DNA of 64,000 nucleotides from CAIWHR01 sp963846855 (GTDB lineage: Bacteria; Pseudomonadota; Gammaproteobacteria; Burkholderiales; Casimicrobiaceae), in the NCBI GenBank assembly GCA_963846855.1, contig CAWJXK010000008.1, positions 1,054,001 to 1,118,000 of the forward strand. The letters run 5' to 3'. This document shows positions 16,808 through 24,860 of this stretch, piece by piece (the stretch's first letter is position 1; each line of letters opens with the position of its first letter). A program made the position numbers and the translations under genes. The notes under the pieces were generated by a model, which saw only the letters and a list, made by a program, of their open reading frames with translations, was not told the origin of the DNA and did not search any database.

Positions 16808-17133
16808 GGCTTGAACTTGTAGAACTGGTGGTTGAGGTAGGCGGCGATGTGCTCTTCCTCGTCGGGGAAATACCCTTTGCCGAGATTGGTGTTGCATGCC
16901 TGCACCTGGGAGAGAAGCTGCGCGGGTGTTTTGACGCGATGATCGGCGCGCGTGTACATCTTGTCGGGATCGCCGGGGAACCGCCCCGCGTGGCAGGAGA
17001 CGCAATCCCTTTCGACCAGCGCCTTGCCGGTCTCGCTGTTCCCGGCCTTGAACGGGGCGGGCGGCGTTTGCGCGCCGGCGCCCGCCATGAACGTGGAAAA
17101 TGCAATTGCGACCGCAACGTGGATGAGACGCAT
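16804..17133 (-). CDS. Periplasmic c-type cytochrome
   Basis: 109 residues with a signal peptide (MRLIHVAVAIAFSTFMAGAG, cleavage near residue 22) and one haem c site CVSCH at residues 44-48. PGDPDKMYTR may supply the distal methionine. The C-terminal EEEHIAAYLNHQFYKF helix is typical of small class I cytochromes that close with an aromatic helix. AGGAGGTGACC directly before ATG 17133 is a strong ribosome binding site. It would carry single electrons in the periplasm; its partners are not evident. It lies inside the otherwise housekeeping orn-rsgA block. Confidence 0.9.
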   Translation of the reverse strand: MRLIHVAVAIAFSTFMAGAGAQTPPAPFKAGNSETGKALVERDCVSCHAGRFPGDPDKMYTRADHRVKTPAQLLSQVQACNTNLGKGYFPDEEEHIAAYLNHQFYKFKP

Positions 17134-17153
17134 GGTCACCTCCTGGTGAGGCA

Positions 17154-18404
17154 TCACGCCGCTTCGAGGCGCGCGATGCGCGCCGCGGCCGGCGGGTGCG
17201 AGTCGTGGAACGCGGAATAGAGCGGGTCCGGCGTCAGCGTCGACGCGTTGTCCTCGTACAGCTTGACGAGCGCGTGCGCCAGCGCGGCCCCGGACGAATG
17301 GCGCACGGCGAAGGCATCGGCCTCGAATTCGTGGCGGCGCGAGTAGAGCGACAGCACCGGGCCGAGGATGAACGTGAACACGGGCAGCGCCAGCACGAAC
17401 AGGATGAGCGCGATGCCCGGGCGGTCGATCGACGCCGGTACGCCGAGGCCTTCGTAGAACCAGGGCGACGCCGCGAGCCAGGCGAGGAGCGCCATGAATG
17501 CAAGCGAGGCGGCGGTCGACCACGCCATCGTCTTCATGACATGGCGGAGCTTGAAGTGGCCGAGCTCGTGCGCCAGCACGGCCTCGACCTCGGCGGGGGC
17601 GAGGCGCGCCAGCAGCGTGTCGAAGAAGACGATGCGGCGCGCCCGCCCGAAGCCGGTGAAGAACGCGTTGCCGTGGCTCGACCGGCGCGAGCCGTCCATC
17701 ACATAGAGCCCCCGGCTCGCGAATCCGCAGCGGGCGAGCAGGGATTCGATCGCCTCGCGCGCGGCGCCTTCCGGCAGCGGCGAGAACTTGTTGAACAGCG
17801 GGGCGATCACCGTCGGATAGAGCGCCAGCACGAGGAACTGGAAGGCGGTCCAGGCAAGCCACGCCAGAATCCACCACCAGGCGCCGGTCGCGTGCATCAG
17901 CCACAGGATCAGCGCCACGAGCGGAAGCCCGAGCGCGGCGGCGACCAGCAGCCCGCGCGCGAGATCCGCGAGCCAGAGCGCGCGGGTGGTCCGGTTGAAG
18001 CCGAATTTCGCCTCGATCCCGAAGGTCCGCCAATACGAAAACGGCAGCGACACGATGCCGGTGAGCACGGCGACGGCGACGATCAGCGCAAGGTCGCGGA
18101 CGATCGGCCCGTCGAACGGCATCGCGGACAGCGCCGCGAGCGCGGCCACGCCGCCGCCGAAAGTGAGCAACAGGAGGATGGCCGTCTCGAACAGCGTCTC
18201 GACGATCCCGAGGCGCACGCGCGCGACCGTGTAGTCGGCGGCGCGCTGATGCGCGTCGAGGCCGATCCGCTGCGCGAAGGCGGCCGGCACCACGTCGCGG
18301 TGCGCGGCGACGTGGACGATCTGGCGGCGCGCGAGCCACAGCTGAAGACCGAGCGAAACGGCCAGGGCGGCAAGAAACAGCGCGGTGAAGGTGGCGGCGG
18401 TCAT
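17154..18404 (-). CDS. M48 family (Ste24/CAAX protease-like) membrane metallopeptidase
   Basis: 416 residues with several membrane helices (first at about 5-23, others near 65-90, 101-120, 150-170 and 175-195). The zinc motif HELGH is at residues 279-283 and the third ligand is in the later EFEADAFAVRH. This is the bacterial Ste24-like, intramembrane-cavity type of M48 protease, associated with membrane protein quality control. Starts divergently from orn with about 70 bases between starts, and is followed by the cytochrome c gene. Confidence 0.92.
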   Translation of the reverse strand: MTAATFTALFLAALAVSLGLQLWLARRQIVHVAAHRDVVPAAFAQRIGLDAHQRAADYTVARVRLGIVETLFETAILLLLTFGGGVAALAALSAMPFDGPIVRDLALIVAVAVLTGIVSLPFSYWRTFGIEAKFGFNRTTRALWLADLARGLLVAAALGLPLVALILWLMHATGAWWWILAWLAWTAFQFLVLALYPTVIAPLFNKFSPLPEGAAREAIESLLARCGFASRGLYVMDGSRRSSHGNAFFTGFGRARRIVFFDTLLARLAPAEVEAVLAHELGHFKLRHVMKTMAWSTAASLAFMALLAWLAASPWFYEGLGVPASIDRPGIALILFVLALPVFTFILGPVLSLYSRRHEFEADAFAVRHSSGAALAHALVKLYEDNASTLTPDPLYSAFHDSHPPAAARIARLEAA

Positions 18405-18475
18405 GGTCCGGGTGCGCGGCGGCGTGCGGCGGCGGGTATGCGAAAATGGCGCCCTTCATTTTACGCGAATCGAAA

Positions 18476-19024
18476 ATGCCCCAAGACGCCGACCGCCTGG
18501 TCTGGATCGACATGGAGATGACGGGACTGAAGCCCGACACCGACCGAATCATCGAGGTCGCGCTCATCGTCACCGACAATGAGCTCGGCGTCGTCGCGCA
18601 GGCGCCCGTGTGGATCGTTCATCAGGACGACGCCACGCTTGAGGCGATGGATTCGTGGAACCGCGGCACGCACGGCCGCTCCGGGCTCATCGACAAGGTG
18701 AAGGCCTCGACGCTGGGCGAGGCCGAGGTCGAGGCGCTGGCGCTCGCGTTCCTGCGCGAGCACATCCCGGCCAAGGCGTCGCCGATGTGCGGCAACTCGA
18801 TCTGCCAGGACCGCCGCTTCCTCGCGCGCTGGATGCCGTCGCTCGAGGACTATTTCCATTACCGCAATCTCGACGTGTCGACGCTGAAGGAGCTCGCCCG
18901 GCGATGGCGGCCCGAAGCGCTCAAGGGTGTTCCGAAGGAAGGCAAGCACGAGGCGCTGGCCGACGTGCTGGAGTCGATCGAGGAATTGAAGCACTATCGC
19001 CTGCAGCTGATCCGCGTGCCGTAG
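18476..19024 (+). CDS. orn: Oligoribonuclease
   Basis: A 3'-5' exonuclease that degrades di- to pentaribonucleotides, including pGpG from cyclic-di-GMP breakdown. The 182-residue protein has the DEDDh first motif WIDMEMTG (Asp12, Glu14) and the conserved GNSICQDRRFLARWMP and YRNLDVSTLKELARRW segments. Start at ATG 18476, which gives the normal length; ATG 18446 in frame would add ten residues. The stop lies five bases before inverted-repeat element A. Confidence 0.95.
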   Translation: MPQDADRLVWIDMEMTGLKPDTDRIIEVALIVTDNELGVVAQAPVWIVHQDDATLEAMDSWNRGTHGRSGLIDKVKASTLGEAEVEALALAFLREHIPAKASPMCGNSICQDRRFLARWMPSLEDYFHYRNLDVSTLKELARRWRPEALKGVPKEGKHEALADVLESIEELKHYRLQLIRVP

Positions 19025-19029
19025 CCTCG

Positions 19030-19338
19030 GGAACCTCTGAACAAGTCCCACGCGGTTGCGCTGCAGCGCCAAATGCGGATGACTGCGCGACGCGCGACGA
19101 AGGTCGTAGTCCATACTACGATGCCGAGGAGCGTGGCAAAGCAGGCGCCGCATTTGGCCTCAGTTGGCAGATGCGCGAAGGGACGGGGCTTTTCGGGCGG
19201 TCTGCTCATTTTGGTCAATGAGCGCGAGGCTTGCGGAAGGGGGCCGGCCATTAGCTTCGCCTCGCCTCATTTGGCAACTGAGGCATCCCATCCCGAAAAT
19301 TCCCCGTCGCAACCGTGCGGGACTTGTTCAGAGGTTCC
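19030..19338. mobile_element. MITE-like element A, 31-bp terminal inverted repeats
   Basis: A 309-bp non-coding segment. The left end (19030-19060, GGAACCTCTGAACAAGTCCC...) and right end (19308-19338, ...GGGACTTGTTCAGAGGTTCC) are inverted repeats with 29 of 31 positions matching. Inside are further hairpins, such as GCCAAATGCGG with CCGCATTTGGC, and GTAGTCCATACTAC. It fills the gap between convergent orn and the O-methyltransferase gene: the left end begins five bases after the orn TAG, the right end abuts the TAA of the other gene. No transposase frame and no clear target duplication are present. A related single end occurs at 44237-44268. Confidence 0.65.
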
Positions 19339-19992
19339 TTAGCGCTTGCGCACGATCATCACGCCGTCGCCGATCGTCGCGAGGCAGGCATCGACGCGGC
19401 GGTCGCCGGCGATCTTCGCGTTGAGCATACGCAGCGCCACCGTGTCGTCGTCGTTGACCGAGGGATCGGCGACGCGGCCGCCCCAGATCATGTTGTCGAG
19501 CGCGAGCATGCCGCCGGTGCGCAGCAGCGCGAGGCCGGCCTCGTAATATGCGTCGTAGCCCGTCTTGTCGGCATCGATGAACATGAAGTCGAAGCTCCCC
19601 TTGCCGCGTTCGCGCAGCAGCGTATCCAACGTTTCGGTCGCAGGGGCGAGCCGCAGCTCGATCTTTCCGGCCACGCCCGCCTCGGTCCAGTGGCGCCGCC
19701 CGATCGACGTCCACGCCTCGCTGACGTCGCACGCGATGAGGCGCCCGTCGACCGGAAGCGCCATCGCCACGGCGAGCGCGCTGTAGCCGGTGTACGTGCC
19801 GACCTCGATCGCGTTGTGCGCACCGAGCGTCTTGATCAGGAGCGCGAGCAGCGCGGCCAGGTCGGCGCCAATCTGCATTCCTGCATTGGGAAGGCGCGCG
19901 GTCTCGGCGCGCAGGCGCCGCTGGACGTCGGTCTCGGTGACGGTGGCGTCGACGTAGGATTCGACGGCGTCGGGAAGGAGCGAGCGTTTCAT
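19339..19992 (-). CDS. SAM-dependent O-methyltransferase, caffeoyl-CoA type (class I)
   Basis: 217 residues. The SAM-binding motif AIEVGTYTGYSALAVAMALP, the FDFMFIDADKTGYDAYYEAG metal-binding region and GGMLALDNMIWGGRV are signatures of the cation-dependent O-methyltransferase 3 family, which methylates vicinal hydroxyls of catechol-like substrates. The substrate cannot be told from sequence. Start at ATG 19992. The TAA stop touches the right end of element A; the NUDIX gene is divergent upstream. Confidence 0.92.
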   Translation of the reverse strand: MKRSLLPDAVESYVDATVTETDVQRRLRAETARLPNAGMQIGADLAALLALLIKTLGAHNAIEVGTYTGYSALAVAMALPVDGRLIACDVSEAWTSIGRRHWTEAGVAGKIELRLAPATETLDTLLRERGKGSFDFMFIDADKTGYDAYYEAGLALLRTGGMLALDNMIWGGRVADPSVNDDDTVALRMLNAKIAGDRRVDACLATIGDGVMIVRKR

Positions 19993-20165
19993 CTTGGGTT
20001 CCGGGATTCCGGGTCTGTCGCGGAGTGGCGGATGATACTCCTGCAAGCGCGGGCCTGCGGGCGCGGGGGGCGCGACCTTCGATTGACCGGCGACGGCGTA
20101 TTCGGTGTTTGCGATAATGTGGGCTGACGGTACATGGGAAGCCCTTTGCGCGCATCATCCAGGTC

Positions 20166-20711
20166 ATGAATTTCTGCAGCGTCTGCGGTTCCGATAGGAT
20201 CGAATTCCGTATCCCGGAAGGCGACAGCCTGCCGCGCCACCTGTGCGCGGGCTGCGGGGTGATCCATTACCAGAACCCCAAGGTCGTCGTCGGCTGCCTT
20301 CCCGAATGGGAGGACCGCGTGCTGCTGTGCCGGCGCGCGATCGAGCCGCGCCACGGATTGTGGACGGTCCCGGCCGGGTTCCTCGAGAACGGCGAGACCG
20401 TCGTCGCCGGCGCGGAGCGCGAGACCCTCGAGGAGGCGAGCGCGCGCGTCGAGGTGCTTGCTCCGTACACGATGATCAGCCTGCCGCACATCAGCCAGCT
20501 CTATCTCATCTTTCGCGCGCGCCTGCTCGACCTCGATTTCAGCCCCGGCGCCGAAAGCCTCGAAGTTCGGCTCTATCATGAGCACGAGATCCCGTGGGAG
20601 GAGCTCGCGTTCCGCACAGTCGCGCGGACGCTGCGCAATTATTTCCTCGACCGCAAATTGGGGGCGTTTCCGACGCGCGTCAGCACGCTCGAAAGGCGAG
20701 CGCGCGCGTGA
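20166..20711 (+). CDS. NUDIX hydrolase with N-terminal zinc ribbon
   Basis: 181 residues. The N-terminus is a zinc ribbon with Cys4, Cys7, Cys27 and Cys30 (NFCSVCG, LCAGCG). The Nudix box GFLENGETVVAGAERETLEE (first part) continues with ASARVE and contains the REx2EE metal-binding core. Proteins of this layout hydrolyse nucleoside diphosphate derivatives and are often fused or related to NADH pyrophosphatase. A -10-like GATAAT at 20113-20118 lies upstream. The stop precedes the DUF1850 gene on the other strand. Confidence 0.9.
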   Translation: MNFCSVCGSDRIEFRIPEGDSLPRHLCAGCGVIHYQNPKVVVGCLPEWEDRVLLCRRAIEPRHGLWTVPAGFLENGETVVAGAERETLEEASARVEVLAPYTMISLPHISQLYLIFRARLLDLDFSPGAESLEVRLYHEHEIPWEELAFRTVARTLRNYFLDRKLGAFPTRVSTLERRARA

Positions 20712-20769
20712 GCGGAGATTGCCTCGCCGAAGAACGGCGCATGGTGCTTCGCGGCTCGGCGATCCGCCG

Positions 20770-21147
20770 TCACCGGCATGCGCGCACCGTCACGACATCG
20801 CCGTTGACGAGTGGTCCGACGACCTCCCCGAGCGCGATGCAGCGCGTGGCGTCGCAAACGCGATAATCGCGCGTGAAACTCGAATAGGTGAGGCGCAGCT
20901 CCGGCAGCGGCGGAGTTGCGGGCCGCCACACCCAGGCGCCGTCATGCAACTTCGCCCCTACCGGAGCTTCCATTCCTGCGCCCGAACCGCGCACGCGGGC
21001 CTCTACCAGGCGCAGCTCGTCGCCGTCGATCGAGTAGCGTTCGAGCCATTCGATCTTCTCGACCGAATGCTCCCACGCCAGCGTGAAATCCGGACCGGGC
21101 AGCGTCGCTCGGAGCGAGCCGGCGACGAGCAGACAGATACCGTTCAC
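20770..21147 (-). CDS. DUF1850 protein of a TAXI-TRAP operon
   Basis: About 125 residues from the GTG at 21147; the frame is open to GTG 21210, inside the transporter gene, so the start is uncertain. The family pattern is clear: FTLAWEHSVEKIEWLERY, EARVRGSGAGMEAPVGAKLHDG (read in two parts) and the closing cysteines RVCDATRCIALGE. DUF1850 proteins are regularly encoded next to fused TRAP permeases and are thought to be accessory membrane or periplasmic parts; their function is not established. Follows the permease with its start near or inside the permease end. Confidence 0.82.
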   Translation of the reverse strand: MNGICLLVAGSLRATLPGPDFTLAWEHSVEKIEWLERYSIDGDELRLVEARVRGSGAGMEAPVGAKLHDGAWVWRPATPPLPELRLTYSSFTRDYRVCDATRCIALGEVVGPLVNGDVVTVRACR

Positions 21148-21161
21148 CGCCAACGCGTCGT

Positions 21162-23249
21162 TTACGCGGCCGTCGCGCGTCCCGGCGCGCGCGTTCGCCA
21201 CCAATGCCACGCGACCAAGGCGGCACTTGAGGCAAAGCCGGCCTCATCGGTCCACGGCACTGCGGCGACCAGCAGCGATGCCGCGGCGAATGCGACGATC
21301 CGCTCGATGACGGAGAGCGGTCCGCGCAGGAAGCCGACCGCGGCGCCGCCCCACAGCGCGATGGCAATGATCGCCTTCGCGACCACGAAGGCGGTGTCGA
21401 CGAGCGTTCCTCCCTGCAGCATCAACGCAGGGTCGTAGACGGCCATGTAGGGAATCACGAAGCCGGCAATCGCGATGTGAGTCGCCTTCCAGCCCGTGCG
21501 CATCGGCGACGCCTTGGAGATCGACGCCGCCGCGAACGCGGCGAGCGCAACGGGCGGCGTCAGGTCCGCCATGATGCCGAAATAGAACACGAACATGTGC
21601 GAGACGATCAGCGGCACACCGAGCTTCAGGAGCGCGGGCGCGGCGATGGCGCTCGTAATGATGTAGTTGGGAATCGTCGGGATGCCCATGCCCAGCACGA
21701 GACATACGGCCATCGTGAGGACCAGCGAAAGGAAGAGGCTTCTCGCGCCGATATCGAGCACGAATCCCGCGAAATTCGACGCGGCGCCGGTCAGTGTCAG
21801 CACGCCGATGATCACGCCGACGATCGCGCAGGCGATGCCGACGCCAACGGCCTGCTTCGCCCCGTCGATGAGGCTGTTGCGCATGATCGCCAGCGTCGCC
21901 CGCCCGCCCCTGATCACGAAGTTCACTGCGACGAGGGTGGAGATCATCGCGATGATGGGCCAGATGCCGTACTTGAAGAAGCTCGCGGTGCCGACCCCCA
22001 GCACGACCCAGAACACGATGCGGAAGAGCATTGAGCCGAATCCGGACGCGATGCCGACTCCCAGGATCAGCACGGCGGTCAGCGCCAGGCCGACGATGCC
22101 CGAATACATCGGCGTGAACCCGTCGAACAGCATGAACACGAGCACGGCGAGCGGCAGCATCAGGTACCAGTTGCGGCGGATCGCTTCCCACGGATTGGGG
22201 CAGTCCTTCTTCGGAATGCCGACGAGTCCCGCGCGCCCGGCCTCGAGATGCACCATCCAGAACGCGGTGGCGTAGTAGAGCATCGCGGGGATCACCGCGG
22301 CCTTCACGATCGACACGTACGGCACGTTGAGCGTCTCGGCCATGATGAACGCGACGGCCCCCATCACCGGCGGCATGATCTGGCCGCCCATGCTGGACGT
22401 CGCCTCGACGGCGCCGGCGAACACGGGCGAATAGCCGAAGCGCTTCATCAGCGGGATCGTGAACTGGCCGACCGTGAGCACGTTGGCGACCCCGGAGCCC
22501 GAGATCGTCCCCATCATCCCCGACGAGATCACTGCCACCTTGGCCGGACCGCCGCGCGCGTGGCCGACGAAGCCAAGCGCGATGTTGTTGAACAGGTTGA
22601 TCATCCCCGCGTGCTCGAGGAAGCTGCCGAACAGGATGAACAGGAAGATGTAGGTCGCGGACACCAGCGTCGGGATGCCGTAGATGCCCTCGGTGCCGAG
22701 GTAGAGCGCGCCGACGATCTGGTCGAAGCCATAGCCGCGATGTGCGATCGCGGCGGGCAGGTACTGTCCGAAGAGCCCGTAGGCGAGAAACGCGGCGCAG
22801 ATGATCGGCAGTGCGACGCCCAGCACTCGCCGCGCCGCCTCGAACAGCAGCACCACCACGAGGGTCCCGACGGCGAGGTCGGCCGTGCTTGCGTCCCCCG
22901 AACGCTGGATCAGATCGCCCTCGAACACCCAGTGATAGAAGGCGAGCGCGAAGGCGAGCCCGGCGAGCGCGAGGTCGTACCATACGATCCTGCGGCGATC
23001 CGCGCGCGGCGAGATCGGGTGGATGAGGTACGCGAGCGCCAGCAGGAAGCCGACGTGCAGCGAGCGCGTGACGAGACTCGAAAGCGGGCTGAACGCCGCG
23101 ATCACCAGCTGATACGAGGAGAACGCGAGCGCGACGGCGGCAACGAGCTTCCACGCCGTGCCCGTGAGCTCGCGCTTGACGCCGGTCTCGTCGAACGCGA
23201 CTTCGGCCCCCTGCGCGGGGCCGCCTTGCACCTCGGGCGAGCCTGCCAT
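21162..23249 (-). CDS. TRAP transporter fused permease (4TM/12TM), TAXI type
   Basis: 695 residues with about 16-18 membrane helices, the fused small and large subunits of a sodium-coupled TRAP importer. The segment GTISGSGVANVLTVGQFTIP and EATSSMGGQIMPPVMGAVAF are the conserved DctM-type loops. It would import a carboxylate or similar substrate delivered by the periplasmic TAXI binding protein encoded directly upstream (28 bases between genes). A DUF1850 gene follows. The three form the standard TAXI-TRAP operon. Confidence 0.94.
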   Translation of the reverse strand: MAGSPEVQGGPAQGAEVAFDETGVKRELTGTAWKLVAAVALAFSSYQLVIAAFSPLSSLVTRSLHVGFLLALAYLIHPISPRADRRRIVWYDLALAGLAFALAFYHWVFEGDLIQRSGDASTADLAVGTLVVVLLFEAARRVLGVALPIICAAFLAYGLFGQYLPAAIAHRGYGFDQIVGALYLGTEGIYGIPTLVSATYIFLFILFGSFLEHAGMINLFNNIALGFVGHARGGPAKVAVISSGMMGTISGSGVANVLTVGQFTIPLMKRFGYSPVFAGAVEATSSMGGQIMPPVMGAVAFIMAETLNVPYVSIVKAAVIPAMLYYATAFWMVHLEAGRAGLVGIPKKDCPNPWEAIRRNWYLMLPLAVLVFMLFDGFTPMYSGIVGLALTAVLILGVGIASGFGSMLFRIVFWVVLGVGTASFFKYGIWPIIAMISTLVAVNFVIRGGRATLAIMRNSLIDGAKQAVGVGIACAIVGVIIGVLTLTGAASNFAGFVLDIGARSLFLSLVLTMAVCLVLGMGIPTIPNYIITSAIAAPALLKLGVPLIVSHMFVFYFGIMADLTPPVALAAFAAASISKASPMRTGWKATHIAIAGFVIPYMAVYDPALMLQGGTLVDTAFVVAKAIIAIALWGGAAVGFLRGPLSVIERIVAFAAASLLVAAVPWTDEAGFASSAALVAWHWWRTRAPGRATAA

Positions 23250-23277
23250 GCGTTCTCCCGCGCCGGCCCGCGCCGGC

Positions 23278-24231
23278 CTACTTGATCACGCCGACTTCCT
23301 TGTAGTACTTCTCGGCGCCGGGATGCAGCGGCACCGGCATGCCGTCGAGTGCGTGCTTCAGGTCGATCGCCTTCGCCGCCGAGTGCGCGGCCACCAGCCC
23401 CTCGAGGTTGGTCCACAGCGCCTTGGTGATGCCATAGGCGGTGTCGTTGCTGACCCCGTCCTGCGTCACGAGGTAATTCTGCACGGCGGCCGCCGGCACG
23501 TCCGCGGTCTGGCCGCGGTACGTATTGGCGGGAATCACCGCCGGCAGGTACGCGGGGTCATTTGTCTTCTTGATCACGTCGGCGGGAATCGACACGACAA
23601 CGATGTCGACCGAGGTCGCGAGATCACGCAGCGCCGAGACCCCGAGCCCGGCCGACTGCAGCGTGACGTCGAGCTGGCGGTTCTTCATCAGCTCGACCGA
23701 CTCGCCGAACGGAAGGTACTCGACCTTGGCGAAGTCCTTGTACGTGATTCCCGCGGCGTTGAGGATCGTGCGCGCGTTGAGCTCGGTGCCCGACTTCGGC
23801 GCGCCGACGGAGATCTTCTTGCCTTTCAGGTCCGCGAGCGTCTTGATCCCGGCATCGGCGCGCGCGACGATCTGGATGTAGTTGGGATAGATGGCCGCGA
23901 TGCCACGCAGCTTCTTGAGCGGCGTCTTGAATCCGGCTTCCTCGTTGCCCTTCCACGCGTCGGACAGCGAATCGCCGAGCGTGAATGCGAGCTCGCCGCG
24001 TCCGGCCTGCAGCAGGTTCAGGTTCTCGACGGACGCCTTGGTCGCCTGCACCGACGTCTTCACGCCGGGCAACGCCTTGCCGATGTCGGTGGCCAGGGCG
24101 ACGCCGAGCGGGTAGTAGACGCCACTGGTGCCGCCCGTCAGGACGTTGACGAACTGCTCGGCGGCGAAAACGGGCGCGCTCGCCATCGAAAGGAGCAAGA
24201 AGGGGAAAACGATGCGCGAAATGCGGGCCAT
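23278..24231 (-). CDS. TAXI-family TRAP solute-binding protein
   Basis: 317 residues with a signal peptide (ARISRIVFPFLLLSMASAPV, cleavage after AFA near 23). The mature part opens with NVLTGGTSGVYYPLGVALA, the family hallmark, and includes TLADLKGKKISVGAPKSGTE. It captures the substrate in the periplasm for the fused permease downstream. GGAGG lies seven bases before ATG 24231. The ligand is not predictable; characterised TAXI proteins bind glutamate or dicarboxylate-type compounds. Confidence 0.94.
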   Translation of the reverse strand: MARISRIVFPFLLLSMASAPVFAAEQFVNVLTGGTSGVYYPLGVALATDIGKALPGVKTSVQATKASVENLNLLQAGRGELAFTLGDSLSDAWKGNEEAGFKTPLKKLRGIAAIYPNYIQIVARADAGIKTLADLKGKKISVGAPKSGTELNARTILNAAGITYKDFAKVEYLPFGESVELMKNRQLDVTLQSAGLGVSALRDLATSVDIVVVSIPADVIKKTNDPAYLPAVIPANTYRGQTADVPAAAVQNYLVTQDGVSNDTAYGITKALWTNLEGLVAAHSAAKAIDLKHALDGMPVPLHPGAEKYYKEVGVIK

Positions 24232-24384
24232 GAATCCTCCAGGTAACGACAGACTGCACGCCGTCGGCGTGATCCCGTGTGTCGCCGTTCGTCGTTGCGA
24301 ACCGCGGCGATCGAATCCGGGAATTATAGCCCCGGCGCGGACTGGACGCCCCCGGGTCGCGCGTGCCAACATGTGGGAGGCCGG

Positions 24385-24828
24385 ATGCTTTGGGGTAGGC
24401 GAATGCGCAAGGTCGACGAGCTCTTCGCGCGTTACGGCGAATCGCATACCAATCCCGCGAACGAGGCGATCCACTGGGTCTGCGTTCCGCTCATCACCTG
24501 GAGCGTGCTGGCGGCGCTCTGGGCGGCGTCCCCCATGGCGGCCTACGTGGGCATCGGGCTCTCCGTTGCCTTCTACGCATGGTTGTCGCCCTCCATCGCG
24601 ATCGGCATGCTCGCGGTCTTCGCGCTGATGATCTGGCCGCTGACCGCGGCGCAGTACAACGTTCTGCTGACGGCGGTGGCGGTATTCGTCGTGGCGTGGC
24701 TGGGTCAGTTCATCGGCCACGCGATCGAAGGGAAGAAGCCATCCTTCTTCGAGGACGTCAAGTTTCTCCTCGTCGGACCTGCCTGGCTGCTGCACTTCGT
24801 CTACCGGAAGCTCGGAATCCCCTATTAG
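24385..24828 (+). CDS. Mpo1-like (DUF962) membrane protein
   Basis: About 147 residues. MRKVDELFARYGESHTNPAN (residues 7-26) and EAIHWVCVPLITW contain the conserved His/Asn pattern of the Mpo1/YGL010w family, whose yeast member is an Fe(II)-dependent dioxygenase of 2-hydroxy fatty acid alpha-oxidation. Three to four membrane segments follow and GHAIEGKKPSFFEDVKFLL closes the domain. ATG 24385 has GGGAGG four bases upstream; ATG 24403 (MRKVDEL) is an alternative. It converges on ilvA. Enzyme activity is inferred from family only. Confidence 0.85.
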   Translation: MLWGRRMRKVDELFARYGESHTNPANEAIHWVCVPLITWSVLAALWAASPMAAYVGIGLSVAFYAWLSPSIAIGMLAVFALMIWPLTAAQYNVLLTAVAVFVVAWLGQFIGHAIEGKKPSFFEDVKFLLVGPAWLLHFVYRKLGIPY

Positions 24829-24860
24829 TCTTCCGGCCGCGCCGACGCAATGTCGGGCGG

